64,000 bases of DNA from Corynebacterium glyciniphilum AJ 3170 (GTDB lineage: Bacteria > Actinomycetota > Actinomycetes > Mycobacteriales > Mycobacteriaceae). Every line of letters starts with the position of its first letter. Within the stretch, counting starts at the first letter, position 1. The stretch is taken from positions 101,296-165,295 of the forward strand of contig NZ_VDYZ01000010.1 in the NCBI RefSeq assembly GCF_007673095.1, given 5' to 3'. Both the position numbers and the translations under genes were made by a program. The notes below the pieces were generated by a model. It saw only the letters and a list, made by a program, of their open reading frames with translations, was not told the origin of the DNA and ran no database searches. Shown piece after piece: positions 16,553 to 25,736 of the stretch.

Positions 16553-17467
16553 TCACGGGCGGAAACTCTGACCCGCTCCCTCCGCTCGGGAGCTGTCCGG
16601 TCCCGACGCCACCAGACGGTAGACCTGTCGCAGTGGCGTCGAGTCGGTGTGAATCCCGGAAGGATCCAGGAACGTTGCTGCCGAGGCACGGATCCAGTCT
16701 TCGCAACTGACCCGGTTGAAGTGCAGTTCCACGCCGTGCTGATGCGCGAGATCATTCATGAACAACCGGGAGACCCTCCCGTTGCCGTCCCGGAACGGAT
16801 GGGCGAAGTTCAGGTCGGTGTGAATGTCGGCCAACGCATCCACAGTCTGTTCGAACGTGGCGTCCTCCCAGGCGACCCCGTCGATGGAGCGGTCGAGCTG
16901 GCGCATGTACATGCTCATGCTGTGGTGGTCGCCGAACCCGTGCGTGCCTTTCATCATGTTGACCACCCGCGGCTGGCCGGCCCATGCGTAGATCTCCGCG
17001 AACAGCATGTGGTGGATCGACGACAGACGGTCGCTGGTGCTCTCCCCTTCGGCCGCGAGCTCCCCGCGGGCGAATGTCAACCCCCGACCTGTCGCCACCA
17101 CATGTTCAACGGCGCTGAGGCGGGCGTCGTCCCGGATGCCGAGGTGGTTCCGCATCACCGTGGTGCCGGGGTAGAAGTAGCTCCTCCAGACATCAGGTTC
17201 GGGCGCGGGCTCCTTCGCCCGCCCTGGCGTGCCACCGTCGTCGGCGAACCCGTCGACCTCTGTACTCGTCAGGTAGGACGGGCCGTCGCGCTGACTACGA
17301 TCCGCCAGACTCTGCATGTCCGCCACGGTGGGCTCCCAGCCCTCCAGGACGCTGCTGTGGGCTGCTTCGATGATCGGCTCGACGTCGGTATCGCTCATAA
17401 CGTCGAACACCTCGGAAAATACGGCACGGTAACCGTTGATACCGGTCAGTGTGGTGAAATCCGTCAT
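16553..17467 (-). CDS. Fic-family protein, class II, putative AMPylase
   Basis: A 304-aa soluble protein. The catalytic Fic motif HPFRDGNGRVSR begins at residue 223 and has all key residues (His, Phe, GNGR, Arg). The flap region is near GFGDHHSMSMYM. Near the N-terminus, residues 38-43 read SSVLEG, matching the inhibitory (S/T)xxxE(G/N) motif, so the enzyme is probably self-inhibited (class II) and needs no separate antitoxin. Fic enzymes transfer AMP or other phosphate groups to protein hydroxyls. The ATG at 17467 has GGAAAGG upstream. It follows an ArsR-type gene on the same strand. Confidence 0.88.
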   Translation of the reverse strand: MTDFTTLTGINGYRAVFSEVFDVMSDTDVEPIIEAAHSSVLEGWEPTVADMQSLADRSQRDGPSYLTSTEVDGFADDGGTPGRAKEPAPEPDVWRSYFYPGTTVMRNHLGIRDDARLSAVEHVVATGRGLTFARGELAAEGESTSDRLSSIHHMLFAEIYAWAGQPRVVNMMKGTHGFGDHHSMSMYMRQLDRSIDGVAWEDATFEQTVDALADIHTDLNFAHPFRDGNGRVSRLFMNDLAHQHGVELHFNRVSCEDWIRASAATFLDPSGIHTDSTPLRQVYRLVASGPDSSRAEGAGQSFRP

Positions 17468-17519
17468 GGTCAGCGCCTTTCCGTGAAGTGCGGACCCCAA
17501 TTCTACGGCCCCGTGCCAC

Positions 17520-18281
17520 CTACCGCGAGGGCTTCTCGCAGAGGTCCACACCGAACAATTCCTCCAACGCGTCGCGACCGTCGTCACTGAGCTGCATGGC
17601 CCGCGAGTGCGGTGCAGGACGGAGCCAGCCCCGGTCGCGACAGACACTGAGGATCGCTCTACCAGGAGCCCCGGCGAGGTGGTGACGGTGTTCGGTCCAG
17701 TCCACGCAGCACCGTGCCGCGCTGCCGGCGGATACGGTGATACCGAGCCGACCGAGGAACTCGGATCCGGGCCGGGTGACCGTCACAGCGATCGGATCAA
17801 GCACGTGGTCGGGCGGGTTGTCTGCCGTCGCCAGCGGCTCGTCTTCCGGGGCGACGACGTAGCCGTCCCGCGCCATGGCACCGGTGATCGCCACCGCCAG
17901 GCGTCCGCCGAGATGGTCATAACAGTGTCGGGCGCGACGGACGACGCGGGCGCGGGTGTCGGCACGCAATGAGCTGATCGTGAGCGTCGGCGCGATCCGC
18001 GCCATCACCTCAACCAGCTCCGCCACCGTGGCGTCGGCGAGCCGGTAGTAGCGGTACCTGCCGTGTTTCTCGGCGACGATCATTCCTCCGTCGACAAGTC
18101 GTGCGAGGTGCCCGCTCATCGTGGAGTTCGCCACCCCAGCTTCCCGTGCGAGCATCGACGCCGGCAGCCATCGGCCGTCGAGAAGTGCCATCAATGCCTT
18201 CGCACGTGGCGGCTCGGCGATCAGTTTCGCGACGGCGCTGAGGTCCGCTTCGCCATGGTGCTGTCGCTCGTTGCTGTGCAT
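17520..18281 (-). CDS. ArsR-family regulator with extended C-terminal domain
   Basis: A 253-aa protein. The N-terminal half holds an ArsR winged helix (LIAEPPRAKALMALLDGRW, then STMSGHLARLVDGGMI and the wing KHGRYRYYRLAD). The C-terminal half contains several Cys and His residues (RHCYDHLGGRLA, AARCCVDWTEHRHHLAG) and a late GW-x-R segment, as in the long ArsR proteins related to YczG-type regulators. It lies 52 bp before the Fic gene and is divergent from the truncated MFS gene, with a 16-bp palindrome between. Confidence 0.85.
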   Translation of the reverse strand: MHSNERQHHGEADLSAVAKLIAEPPRAKALMALLDGRWLPASMLAREAGVANSTMSGHLARLVDGGMIVAEKHGRYRYYRLADATVAELVEVMARIAPTLTISSLRADTRARVVRRARHCYDHLGGRLAVAITGAMARDGYVVAPEDEPLATADNPPDHVLDPIAVTVTRPGSEFLGRLGITVSAGSAARCCVDWTEHRHHLAGAPGRAILSVCRDRGWLRPAPHSRAMQLSDDGRDALEELFGVDLCEKPSR

Positions 18282-18305
18282 GCCTCGATCGTAGAACGGT
18301 GATGT

Positions 18306-18321
18306 TTCGGGCCGGCCCGAA
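18306..18321. promoter_or_regulatory. 16-bp perfect palindrome between ArsR and MFS genes
   Basis: TTCGGGCCGGCCCGAA is a perfect palindrome midway between the divergent starts at 18281 and 18347. Position and symmetry fit an operator for the ArsR-type protein. Confidence 0.55.
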
Positions 18322-18346
18322 CTGATTCAGTCTTAGTCTTCCGGAC

Positions 18347-19243
18347 ATGTCTTACTCCGTATCCACCTCCACCCCACGGCATCGCCGGACGATGTTCGTG
18401 TGCTCCGGGTTCGCACTGTTCGCCCTCATCGTCGGTACGAACATGCCGTCGCCGTTCTACGCCGTGTACGCCGAACGATTCGACTTCTCCCCGCTGACGC
18501 TCACTCTGATCTTTGCCGCATACACCGGTGCGCTGATCCCCACCCCGACGCGTACGACGTACCTGATCGAAGTCGGCGTCCTGCTGCTCGCTGCCGTCGG
18601 CCTGTTCTCCCTCCCGGCTGACCTGGGACGCACCGGCGCACATTGGCACCCGCGACTGCCACAGATTCCGCAGATTCCGGCCCAGAAGCGTGCCTTCTTC
18701 ACCGCCTGTGCCGTCAGCTTCACCGGGTGGGCCGTGACGGCAGTGTTCCTCTCCATCGTGCCGACATATGTCACGACATTGACGGGGAATGATTCATTGC
18801 TGGTTGCAGGCATGGCCGCCGGACTGGTGCTGGTGGTTGCCGCCGCGATCCAGCCTGTCGTCGCTCATCTCCGCGGAGACACTCTGGAACGTTCCGGTCT
18901 GATGGCCCTCGCACTCGGCCTGGTGGCACTTCTCGTTGCAGGGATAACGCAGTCGATTGGTGTGGTTCTGGCCTCCGCAGTGATTGCAGGAGTAGGGCAG
19001 GGGATGGGGTTCATGGGAGCGATGCGGCAGAGCGCGGACGCGGCGCCGGACGGCACTGAGGCCGCAACAGCGTCCGCGTTCTATGTCGCGACCTACGCGG
19101 GCGTCGGACTACCGACCATCGGCGTGGGGTTTCTTGCAACGTGGCTCGGCACGGTGACGGCCGTCGATATCTTCGCCGGCGTGATCCTGGTGCTCAGTGT
19201 CGGTGTCGTGTGCACGGTCCAGCCGGTACATGCAGACAACTAA
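18347..19243 (+). pseudogene. MFS transporter with internal in-frame deletion
   Basis: A 298-aa membrane protein, about 100 residues short of a normal MFS carrier. Residues 1-63 contain helices 1-2 (ending AAYTGALIP) and then jump directly to TRTTYLIEVGVLLLAAVG, which is the helix-6 region in related carriers. Motif A after helix 2 (G-x-x-x-D-x-x-GRR) is absent. The remaining helices 6-12 look intact. The reading frame is open, so this is an in-frame deletion near 18537. The product is unlikely to transport, but may still be made. Divergent from the ArsR gene. Confidence 0.7.
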
Positions 19244-19315
19244 TCCGAGTACTCCGAGTACATCGTTTGGGCCGCTACATGTTGCGGAGTAGTGAACGTT
19301 ACTGGGACTACGAAG

Positions 19316-20230
19316 TTAGCTGGCGATGTTGATCACCGGTAGGGCGACCGCGGCGATAGCCAGGCCGGTGACCTGTAGGCGGCTGAGGCGTTCCTTGAGC
19401 ACCAGCAGAGCGAGCAGCACAGGCAGTGCCGGGTAGAGAGCGATGGCGACCATTACTGGCGCCAGGGCGTCTGCCTCGCGGGTGGCGTACAAGTAGGAGA
19501 CCATCGCCAGCGCGGCCAAGCCGCCTACAAGCGCTGCCTTGCCGGCGGCACTTCTTGTTCCAGAGGATGTATCACGTATGGGGCGCAGACCGAGTAGAAG
19601 CAGTAGCGGCAGGAAGCTGGCCAGTTGGCCGATCAACATTGGCATCGCTGGTTCAGGTGACGAGAGTCTACTCAGAGCGAACAGCTGGGTAGCGTAGCCG
19701 AGGCCAGCGATCAGTCCGTAGCCCACTGCGGCCCTATTAGGATTGCCGGCACGCTTTGCCGCGGTGACCGCCCGCAGCGGGGATGATTCCGAGGGGGACG
19801 TCGTTGAGGACTTCGGCGAAGTGGACGGTCGACCGAGCAGCCACGTTGCCGGAACGAGCGCCACAGCAGCCACTATCAGCAAGGGCTCTACATGGTCTCC
19901 GAGGACCAGTATCGCGAGGAGGAACGGTACTGTTACTGAGACGATGCTGGTCACCGGCACGACAACAGAAATGCGGTAAGCACGCATGCCTTCGTAAAGG
20001 GCACCGACACCGACCCCTGCCCCTAGTCCGGAAATGCCGCCCCAGATGAGGTCGTCGCTGCGCGGCCACGTATCCCAGGTCGTGACTGCCCAGGCTGCGA
20101 AGAGTACCGCACCGCCAGCTTGGGAGTATATGGCGACCTTCATTGCCGGTATCTGTCGGGTGAGGACGCCGTTGAAGAAGTGGGAGGCTCCGAACATGAC
20201 CGCAGCAGCGAATCCCAGCAGCTCGCCCAT
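19316..20230 (-). CDS. EamA/DMT-family exporter
   Basis: A 304-aa inner-membrane protein with about ten helices in two EamA repeats; helices run from GFAAAVMFGASHFFNGVL to the C-terminal LQVTGLAIAAVALPVI. EamA carriers export amino acids, metabolites or drugs. Of three close in-frame starts, the ATG at 20230 is preferred because GAAGG lies 8 nt upstream. It is divergent from a LysR-type gene, the first of three such pairs in this window. Confidence 0.85.
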   Translation of the reverse strand: MGELLGFAAAVMFGASHFFNGVLTRQIPAMKVAIYSQAGGAVLFAAWAVTTWDTWPRSDDLIWGGISGLGAGVGVGALYEGMRAYRISVVVPVTSIVSVTVPFLLAILVLGDHVEPLLIVAAVALVPATWLLGRPSTSPKSSTTSPSESSPLRAVTAAKRAGNPNRAAVGYGLIAGLGYATQLFALSRLSSPEPAMPMLIGQLASFLPLLLLLGLRPIRDTSSGTRSAAGKAALVGGLAALAMVSYLYATREADALAPVMVAIALYPALPVLLALLVLKERLSRLQVTGLAIAAVALPVINIAS

Positions 20231-20337
20231 TACCATCACCTTCTTGCTTAGGACTCGGACAGATTGACCCCATCCTCCCTACGGTGAATGTGAATGTCTA
20301 GTTCTTAATCTTCAACAGAACTGTTTACAATAGGGTC

Positions 20338-21270
20338 ATGCTGGACAGGCGAATAGAACTGCTGCGGGTGTTGGAGAAAGCGGGCACGATCACAGAAGCC
20401 GCGGAACTGTTGCAGCGCAGCGTCTCTGGATACTCCCGACAATTACGAAGTCTCGCTGACGAGTTGGGGTTTGAGTTATTGGAACACCAGGGGAGGGGCG
20501 TGCGGTTGACTACGGCGGCAAAACGTCTGGTTGAGTTCGCCAATGACACTGTCGCAGCCTGGGAGAAAACGAAGGCATCGTTGACCGAAGATGCAGCTCA
20601 GGTCACTGGACTCTTGCGGATAGGGGCCCACCCGACCGCACTGTCACAACTGGTGATTCCACACCTGCGTGAAATGGAGGCGCAGTACCCGCTGCTTCAG
20701 TTCAGACTCTCCGAAGTCGAAGTCCCCGAGTGCTTTGACCAGTTGGTTGTTGATGAGCTCGATGTTTGTATTGTCGTCGCTCATGCTGGTGTGCCACCTG
20801 TCGGCGACCGGCGTTTCTACCAGCAGCGGCTGGTGGAGGAACCCATTGATGCGCTTGTCAGCTCCACCAGTTCGCTTGCAGAGCGGAAGACCATTGAGCT
20901 GTCAGAACTGAGCGGGTATCCGTGGGTACTGCCTGGCGTCGGTCAGCCGGGACGTGACGAGATTTTGGGTGCCTGCCACGCTGCGGGTTTCGTGCCTTCA
21001 GCCACTCATCACGGGCACACTACCCAGTCGGTGGCTGATCTGATCGAAGCTACTGGTGCAGTCAGCCTGACCTCCCGATTCGCACGCTATGGTGCTCAAG
21101 CGGTGCGGATACCCGTGGCGGGCCAGCCTGCACCATCGCGTCAGCTCCTGATCTGTACCCGTAAAGGCTCGGAAACCATCGCCCCGGTACAGACCCTAAG
21201 ACAACTCACCACTGATAGATTGCTCGTGAAGCACGACGAAGGTGGAGATCGAGAAGAGAGGACGCTATGA
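20338..21270 (+). CDS. LysR-family regulator
   Basis: A 310-aa regulator. The winged helix at residues 5-60 has AGTITEAAELLQRSVSGYSR and ELGFELLEHQGRGVRLT. The effector domain begins around residue 90 (GLLRIGAHPTALSQLVIPHL). It is divergent from an EamA exporter and, unusually for LysR, overlaps a histidine-kinase gene by 4 bp downstream, tying it to a two-component system and an SdpI-like gene. It likely activates the exporter. Confidence 0.88.
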   Translation: MLDRRIELLRVLEKAGTITEAAELLQRSVSGYSRQLRSLADELGFELLEHQGRGVRLTTAAKRLVEFANDTVAAWEKTKASLTEDAAQVTGLLRIGAHPTALSQLVIPHLREMEAQYPLLQFRLSEVEVPECFDQLVVDELDVCIVVAHAGVPPVGDRRFYQQRLVEEPIDALVSSTSSLAERKTIELSELSGYPWVLPGVGQPGRDEILGACHAAGFVPSATHHGHTTQSVADLIEATGAVSLTSRFARYGAQAVRIPVAGQPAPSRQLLICTRKGSETIAPVQTLRQLTTDRLLVKHDEGGDREERTL

Positions 21271-22493
21271 CAGCTGTTGGCACAGAAACGGACAACTCAT
21301 CGTTGGTGACAGTTGCAAAGCGGAATCGCACAGGACCGAAGCTTTCTAGGGAAAAGCACCATGACTTTCTGATCGATTTACCCCTGATCTTATTAATGGT
21401 GTTTCTACCACTGCTGGCTCTGCTGATGAGCCGTCCAGACAAGTGGGGGTGGACATTCGTCTCCGTACTGATGGCCGGCGTCGTTCTTCTGTGGCACAGG
21501 AACTACCCACTCGTCGCACTGGTCGTAGTGGCCTTGGGGGCTGCAGTAGCGCAGACCGGTAGTCTGACAATGATTCTCTGCGTCGCAGTGTTTCTGGTCG
21601 CCGTCCGCAGCGGTTTGGCGACGGCGCTTTTCGGCTATTGCATCGGGGTTGTCCTTCCTCTCCTCGGTACAACTGTCAAAATCATGCTCGGAGCCTTTGC
21701 GCCTCCGGTCACCAGCGATCCTCCACCGGTAGGAGTGGGTACCAGCGTCGTTGATCCCTACGTAGTCGTGGCGTTGGCAGCGGGGGTGGCGGTGCGGCAT
21801 CTGCATCAACGAAATCAGGCCAAACTAGAACTCGTCGTACAACGCGAAAGCCATGCTCGTGCGGTGGAGCGCTCGCGGATCTCCACAGAGGTGCACGATG
21901 TCATCGGCCACGCGCTGACCGTCATGGTCGCCCTTTCCAACGGTGCACGCTCTGGGTGGGAAGCCGATCCGGAGCGTTCTCGCCATGCTCTGGATCAACT
22001 AGGAGAGGTCGGCCGTACAGCTCTGGACGATATGCGGCGTACCCTCGCGATCTTGCGCGAAGCCGATGATGGTCTCGGCGACGCACGATATGGTTTCGAT
22101 TCTGACCCTTCTTCTCTGGATAATCTGGTAGACGGGTTCCGGGAAGCCGGACTTCCTGTGCACCTGACACAGAGCGGAGATCCCGTGCCTGAGGACGCCG
22201 TGCTGACCGCGACGATCTATCGGATCGTCCAGGAAGGCCTCACCAATGCGCTGCGTCACGCGAGCGGGGCTACCGAGGTGACGGTGGAGATTGCTGTCTG
22301 CGGTAGCGAGGTAAATATTTCGATCCTTGATGACGGGCGGCCCGCTCAAGCTTCATACGTTGGCACGGGGCGCGGCTTGATCGGTATTGCCACCCGTGCC
22401 GCTAGTTTCGAGGGCACCAGCAGTACAGGCCCGCGATCGCCCAGGGGTTGGCAAACGCGGGCTACTCTCCGGATAGGCCAGATCAGTGATTAG
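21267..22493 (+). CDS. NarL-family sensor histidine kinase
   Basis: A 408-aa membrane kinase. The hydrophobic sensor part is about residues 30-190 with five or six helices, then the HisKA_3 box RISTEVHDVIGHALTVMVAL with the phospho-acceptor His, and an HATPase domain with VNISILDDG and GRGLIGI. The ATG overlaps the LysR stop by 4 bp and its own end overlaps the response regulator. The spacing suggests all three are co-translated. Confidence 0.9.
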   Translation: MTAVGTETDNSSLVTVAKRNRTGPKLSREKHHDFLIDLPLILLMVFLPLLALLMSRPDKWGWTFVSVLMAGVVLLWHRNYPLVALVVVALGAAVAQTGSLTMILCVAVFLVAVRSGLATALFGYCIGVVLPLLGTTVKIMLGAFAPPVTSDPPPVGVGTSVVDPYVVVALAAGVAVRHLHQRNQAKLELVVQRESHARAVERSRISTEVHDVIGHALTVMVALSNGARSGWEADPERSRHALDQLGEVGRTALDDMRRTLAILREADDGLGDARYGFDSDPSSLDNLVDGFREAGLPVHLTQSGDPVPEDAVLTATIYRIVQEGLTNALRHASGATEVTVEIAVCGSEVNISILDDGRPAQASYVGTGRGLIGIATRAASFEGTSSTGPRSPRGWQTRATLRIGQISD

Positions 22494-23151
22494 GGTGCTC
22501 ATCGCCGACGACCAGGCGCCGGCCAGGCTGGGGAATGCACTGGTACTCGATAGCGCCGCTGACCTGACCGTCATCGGTGAGGTGGCTACAGGTGAGGAAG
22601 CAGTCACGTTCGTTGAAGAGAACCTTCCCGATGTGGTGTTGATGGATGTTCGAATGCCCGGCGCCGGCGGGATCGAGGCGACGCGAACCATTGTCACCAA
22701 GTACGCCGAAACGAAGATCGTGGCGTTGACTTCGTTCGATCTGGACGACTACGCTTTCGGCGCATTAGAAGCCGGTGCAAGTGGATTCCTACTGAAAACG
22801 GCAACGCCAGTGCAGTTACGCGAGGCGATCCGCGTCGCGCATCGGGGCGAAGCCGTCGTTGAACCTCGAATCACAAGGATGCTCATCGAGCAGGCCCTAC
22901 CGCGGCGACAACGACCGAATCTGGATGAGGCGGATGTGCTGGACGTGCTGAGCCCTCGTGAGTACGACGTGTTCGTCGCTATTGCCTCGGGTATGACAAA
23001 TGGGGAGATCAGTCACCGGCTCTTTCTTAGTCCGGCAACGGTAAAGAGTCATATCAACCGGATCTTTAGGAAACTCGGTCTGCGGGACAGAGTGCATGCG
23101 GTGATTCTCGCCCAGCGGCTGGGCATCACGAACACCTCTGGCAGAGGCTAA
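22486..23151 (+). CDS. NarL/LuxR-type response regulator
   Basis: A 221-aa regulator with a GTG start that overlaps the kinase end by 8 bp. The receiver domain has Asp8-Asp9, phospho-acceptor Asp54 in LMDVRMP and FLLKTATP. The LuxR DNA-binding domain starts at about residue 150 (LSPREYDVFVAIASGMTNGEIS). Its likely target is the adjacent SdpI-like gene, whose expression in other bacteria is signal-controlled. Confidence 0.92.
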   Translation: MIRVLIADDQAPARLGNALVLDSAADLTVIGEVATGEEAVTFVEENLPDVVLMDVRMPGAGGIEATRTIVTKYAETKIVALTSFDLDDYAFGALEAGASGFLLKTATPVQLREAIRVAHRGEAVVEPRITRMLIEQALPRRQRPNLDEADVLDVLSPREYDVFVAIASGMTNGEISHRLFLSPATVKSHINRIFRKLGLRDRVHAVILAQRLGITNTSGRG

Positions 23152-23265
23152 CCGAGTGCGGTCATGATGTGAGGTTCAACCTGTGGTTGGTAGTCAGCTG
23201 ACATGTGATCTCCGTAGCGTGAAGGGCAACGTAAGATCTGTACGCGCTCTTCTGTAGGAGTTTTC

Positions 23266-23649
23266 ATGCCTGAGGTAGTAATCTTCGCTCTCCTGATTGT
23301 AGTGGTCGGCGGGCTGACGCTGTGGTGGGCACGCGCTTGCCAGAGGGGCACTGTACGCCAGAACTTCATTCTGGGTTACCGCACCCCGTACACACTCCGG
23401 AATCAGGATGCATGGGTTGCCGCGCACAAAGCCTACGCACCCTACGCCTACACCGCTGGCACCGGCACGATCGGTGCAGCATCCGCAGGGGTCATCGCAG
23501 GGCTACTTTCCTTCGATGTCTGGGGTTCAGTATTGGTCGGCGGCGGCGTTATCTGGTTGATCTTCTGGATACTGGTCGGTGGTTTCGCGACGATGGTCGC
23601 TGTCAGTCGGCATAAGCGTGCCCGGACGGACCAAAAAGGGGATTCCTAG
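23266..23649 (+). CDS. SdpI-family membrane protein
   Basis: A 127-aa protein with three hydrophobic segments (residues 3-22, about 63-82 and 88-110). Between the first two is GYRTPYTLRNQDAWVAAHK, the signature of the SdpI/YhfL family. In Bacillus SdpI is the immunity protein against the toxin SdpC and a sensor. Here it follows a LysR and NarL-type system with a 114-bp gap, so it may be a signal-regulated immunity or envelope-stress protein. No SdpC-like toxin gene is seen nearby. Confidence 0.82.
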   Translation: MPEVVIFALLIVVVGGLTLWWARACQRGTVRQNFILGYRTPYTLRNQDAWVAAHKAYAPYAYTAGTGTIGAASAGVIAGLLSFDVWGSVLVGGGVIWLIFWILVGGFATMVAVSRHKRARTDQKGDS

Positions 23650-23745
23650 GAACAGCATGCCAGAACGAAGGCGAACAGTGTTTGCTTTGTTCGTCGGGTG
23701 ATCGCTGGACGTCTTTCCCCGCTGCCGACCTGTTGCCCTATACGT

Positions 23746-24420
23746 TCAACTCTTTCGTGTTGGAGTAGGCCACGCGATCAGGCGGGTCCCGTTGAGATTG
23801 TCCGTAGCTGCGTCTGCCACCGCGGCACCGAAATCCGCGTAGCTGACTGCTCGCCTGGTGAAAGCACTCTCATCCGGGCCGGGGACACTCCGTTCCCAAC
23901 GCCCTGTCGCAGCGCCGTCGGGATCATAGGTTGGCGGAGGAATCAGATATGCCCATTCACCTCCGGTGTGTGCGGTCTCGAGGTGATCGCGGAGGGCGGC
24001 GTGCGCGCGACCACGGGGGAGAGTGGTGTGAGGAAACGTCGGACTTTCCCAGAAACGATGCCCTCCGGGGAGCCGTAGGGCACCGGCTCCGCCGACGGTA
24101 ACAATCCTCGGGGCCTTCCCGCGGGCTTGTCGGCCTGCGGCGAGGATCCGATCGTGCAGTGTGACGAGACCGTCCGTGGGGATGTTGCCGCGGAGACGTA
24201 TCGCATTGACGACGACCTCGACGGTGTCCAATGCATTCCGGAGGCTGATTTCGTCGTTGATGTCGACCCTCACACGGGCCGGTGGTTTTTTCAGGGCGGG
24301 GAGCCGGGCCCCATCTTCCGGTGCGCGTAGCGCGACGATTGTGGTCACGTCCGGAGGCAGGTTACTGAGCACGGCGGATCCGGTTCTCCCAGTGGCGCCG
24401 AGTACGAGAATGCTGGTCAT
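23746..24420 (-). CDS. NAD(P)H-binding oxidoreductase (atypical SDR)
   Basis: A 224-aa soluble protein. The Rossmann motif GATGRTGSAVL is at residues 8-18, with IVTVGGAGALRLPGG in the middle, as in atypical SDRs of the biliverdin-reductase-B / YwnB group. The open frame extends far upstream, but the true ATG at 24420 overlaps the MFS stop by 4 bp. It is co-expressed with that MFS gene and the TetR regulator facing them, which suggests a detoxification unit. Confidence 0.85.
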   Translation of the reverse strand: MTSILVLGATGRTGSAVLSNLPPDVTTIVALRAPEDGARLPALKKPPARVRVDINDEISLRNALDTVEVVVNAIRLRGNIPTDGLVTLHDRILAAGRQARGKAPRIVTVGGAGALRLPGGHRFWESPTFPHTTLPRGRAHAALRDHLETAHTGGEWAYLIPPPTYDPDGAATGRWERSVPGPDESAFTRRAVSYADFGAAVADAATDNLNGTRLIAWPTPTRKS

Positions 24421-25631
24421 GACGGTGCTCCTACGGTCGTTCGCTCGAGCCGGGTGAAACCAGTCAGATACAGGACAGCGATCACCATGAGAACGGCGAG
24501 GCCGAGCAATAGGAAAGGAAAACTCAGGCCCAGTTGCGCAGTGAGTGGGCCGAGGCTCGCTCCGAGGAAGAGAACGAAGCCGTTGAGCGCCATGCCACCG
24601 GCGCGGTTCGGTGCCGCGCTCTCGCCGAACAGGGTGATCATCGACGGGACAGCGAACGCCACGCCGGTCACGAACACCAGACTGCAAAAACCCGTCCCTA
24701 CCAGCGTCCCGGAGAGTGCTGCCTCCAGAAGCAGCCCGGCGGCGGCGAGCGCGAATCCTGCTCTGGCAACCCCCGCGGTTCCGAGTTTCCGCGCGAACGT
24801 GCCAGCGATGAGCGAGACGAACATCCCCGGTAATCCGACCAGACGTAACCAGATCACCTGGGAGGAGTCGAGTCCCAGACTGGACAGATGTGGGCCGAGG
24901 CCGGTGTACATTGCCACGAACGAGAGGAGCAGCGTCAGGTGTGCGGCGCTCAACAGCATGACCGCAGGACGGGTTGCAACCTTTGCCACCGCAGCGAACC
25001 GGCGCTTCAGGTCTAGGCTGTCGGGTTGTCCGGAAGGTTCCGTTACCACGAGAACCACACCGATGAGACAGAGCGTGAGCATGATCCCGGAGAGGATGAA
25101 CATCCACTCCCAGCCCAGGTGGAGGGCGACGAGCGAGGCAACTACCTGCCCGACGATTCCCGCGACGAGGAAGGCTGTCGACATCGCTCCGATCGCCGTG
25201 GCGCGGCGCGTCAAGGGCGTGGCTTCAGCAAGGTAGGCCAGGGCGACCGGCGCGAAACTCGACGCCGTCAGACCTTGCAGGCCACGTAGCACTGCCAACA
25301 GTGGTGCCGACGATGCGAACCCGCATGCGAGGGTTGCGACAGTCAGTGCGATCAGACCGATCACCATGATCCGTCGCCGCCCGTACTGGTCGGCCAACGG
25401 ACCCCACACAAGGAACCCCACGGCGTAACAGATGCTGAAGACGGTGGAGAGGGCAAACGTGGCGTCCGTGCCGAGGTCAGCTCCTACTGGAGCGACGAGC
25501 GGGATCGCTGAGTACAACTGCGTGAGGACGAGCAGCGCTGTGACGACCAGGAGGGCAACGGTGCCACCAGTCGCCGGATATATCTGCTCGTCACTGTGTG
25601 CTGCCGCCTGATTTTCGGGATGATGAGCCAT
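24417..25631 (-). CDS. MFS efflux transporter
   Basis: A 404-aa carrier with twelve helices. Motif A is GPLADQYGRRRIM and motif C (antiporter) lies in GIVGQVVASL. The C-terminal half has the GESAAPNRAGGMALNGFVLF segment seen in YnfM/AraJ-type exporters. The ATG at 25631 has AAAGAGG upstream; the longer reading frame upstream crosses the TetR operator and is a shadow. It overlaps the NAD(P)-binding gene by 4 bp and is divergent from its TetR repressor. Confidence 0.88.
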   Translation of the reverse strand: MAHHPENQAAAHSDEQIYPATGGTVALLVVTALLVLTQLYSAIPLVAPVGADLGTDATFALSTVFSICYAVGFLVWGPLADQYGRRRIMVIGLIALTVATLACGFASSAPLLAVLRGLQGLTASSFAPVALAYLAEATPLTRRATAIGAMSTAFLVAGIVGQVVASLVALHLGWEWMFILSGIMLTLCLIGVVLVVTEPSGQPDSLDLKRRFAAVAKVATRPAVMLLSAAHLTLLLSFVAMYTGLGPHLSSLGLDSSQVIWLRLVGLPGMFVSLIAGTFARKLGTAGVARAGFALAAAGLLLEAALSGTLVGTGFCSLVFVTGVAFAVPSMITLFGESAAPNRAGGMALNGFVLFLGASLGPLTAQLGLSFPFLLLGLAVLMVIAVLYLTGFTRLERTTVGAPS

Positions 25632-25642
25632 CACAACCTCTT

Positions 25643-25660
25643 TCCAACGTTTACGTTGGA
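25643..25660. promoter_or_regulatory. TetR operator 1
   Basis: TCCAACGTTTACGTTGGA is an 18-bp near-perfect palindrome (two central mismatches) just upstream of the MFS start. A second copy is at 25690-25706. Both lie between the divergent MFS and TetR genes. Confidence 0.75.
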
Positions 25661-25689
25661 GATGACCGTAGTACTCTGGTCGCAAAGAA

Positions 25690-25706
25690 GCAACGTTCGC
25701 GTTGGA
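25690..25706. promoter_or_regulatory. TetR operator 2
   Basis: GCAACGTTCGCGTTGGA repeats the CAACGTT-x-x-CGTTG core of operator 1, about 30 bp before the TetR start. Two matching sites suggest control of both divergent promoters. Confidence 0.7.
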
Positions 25707-25736
25707 GAAGCTGGACGACAGGAAGGACGCACACTG

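Noticed and set aside
24421..25107. N-terminal extension of the NAD(P)-binding protein
   Set aside because: The Rossmann motif begins eight residues after the ATG at 24420; the upstream part is a shadow of the MFS gene.
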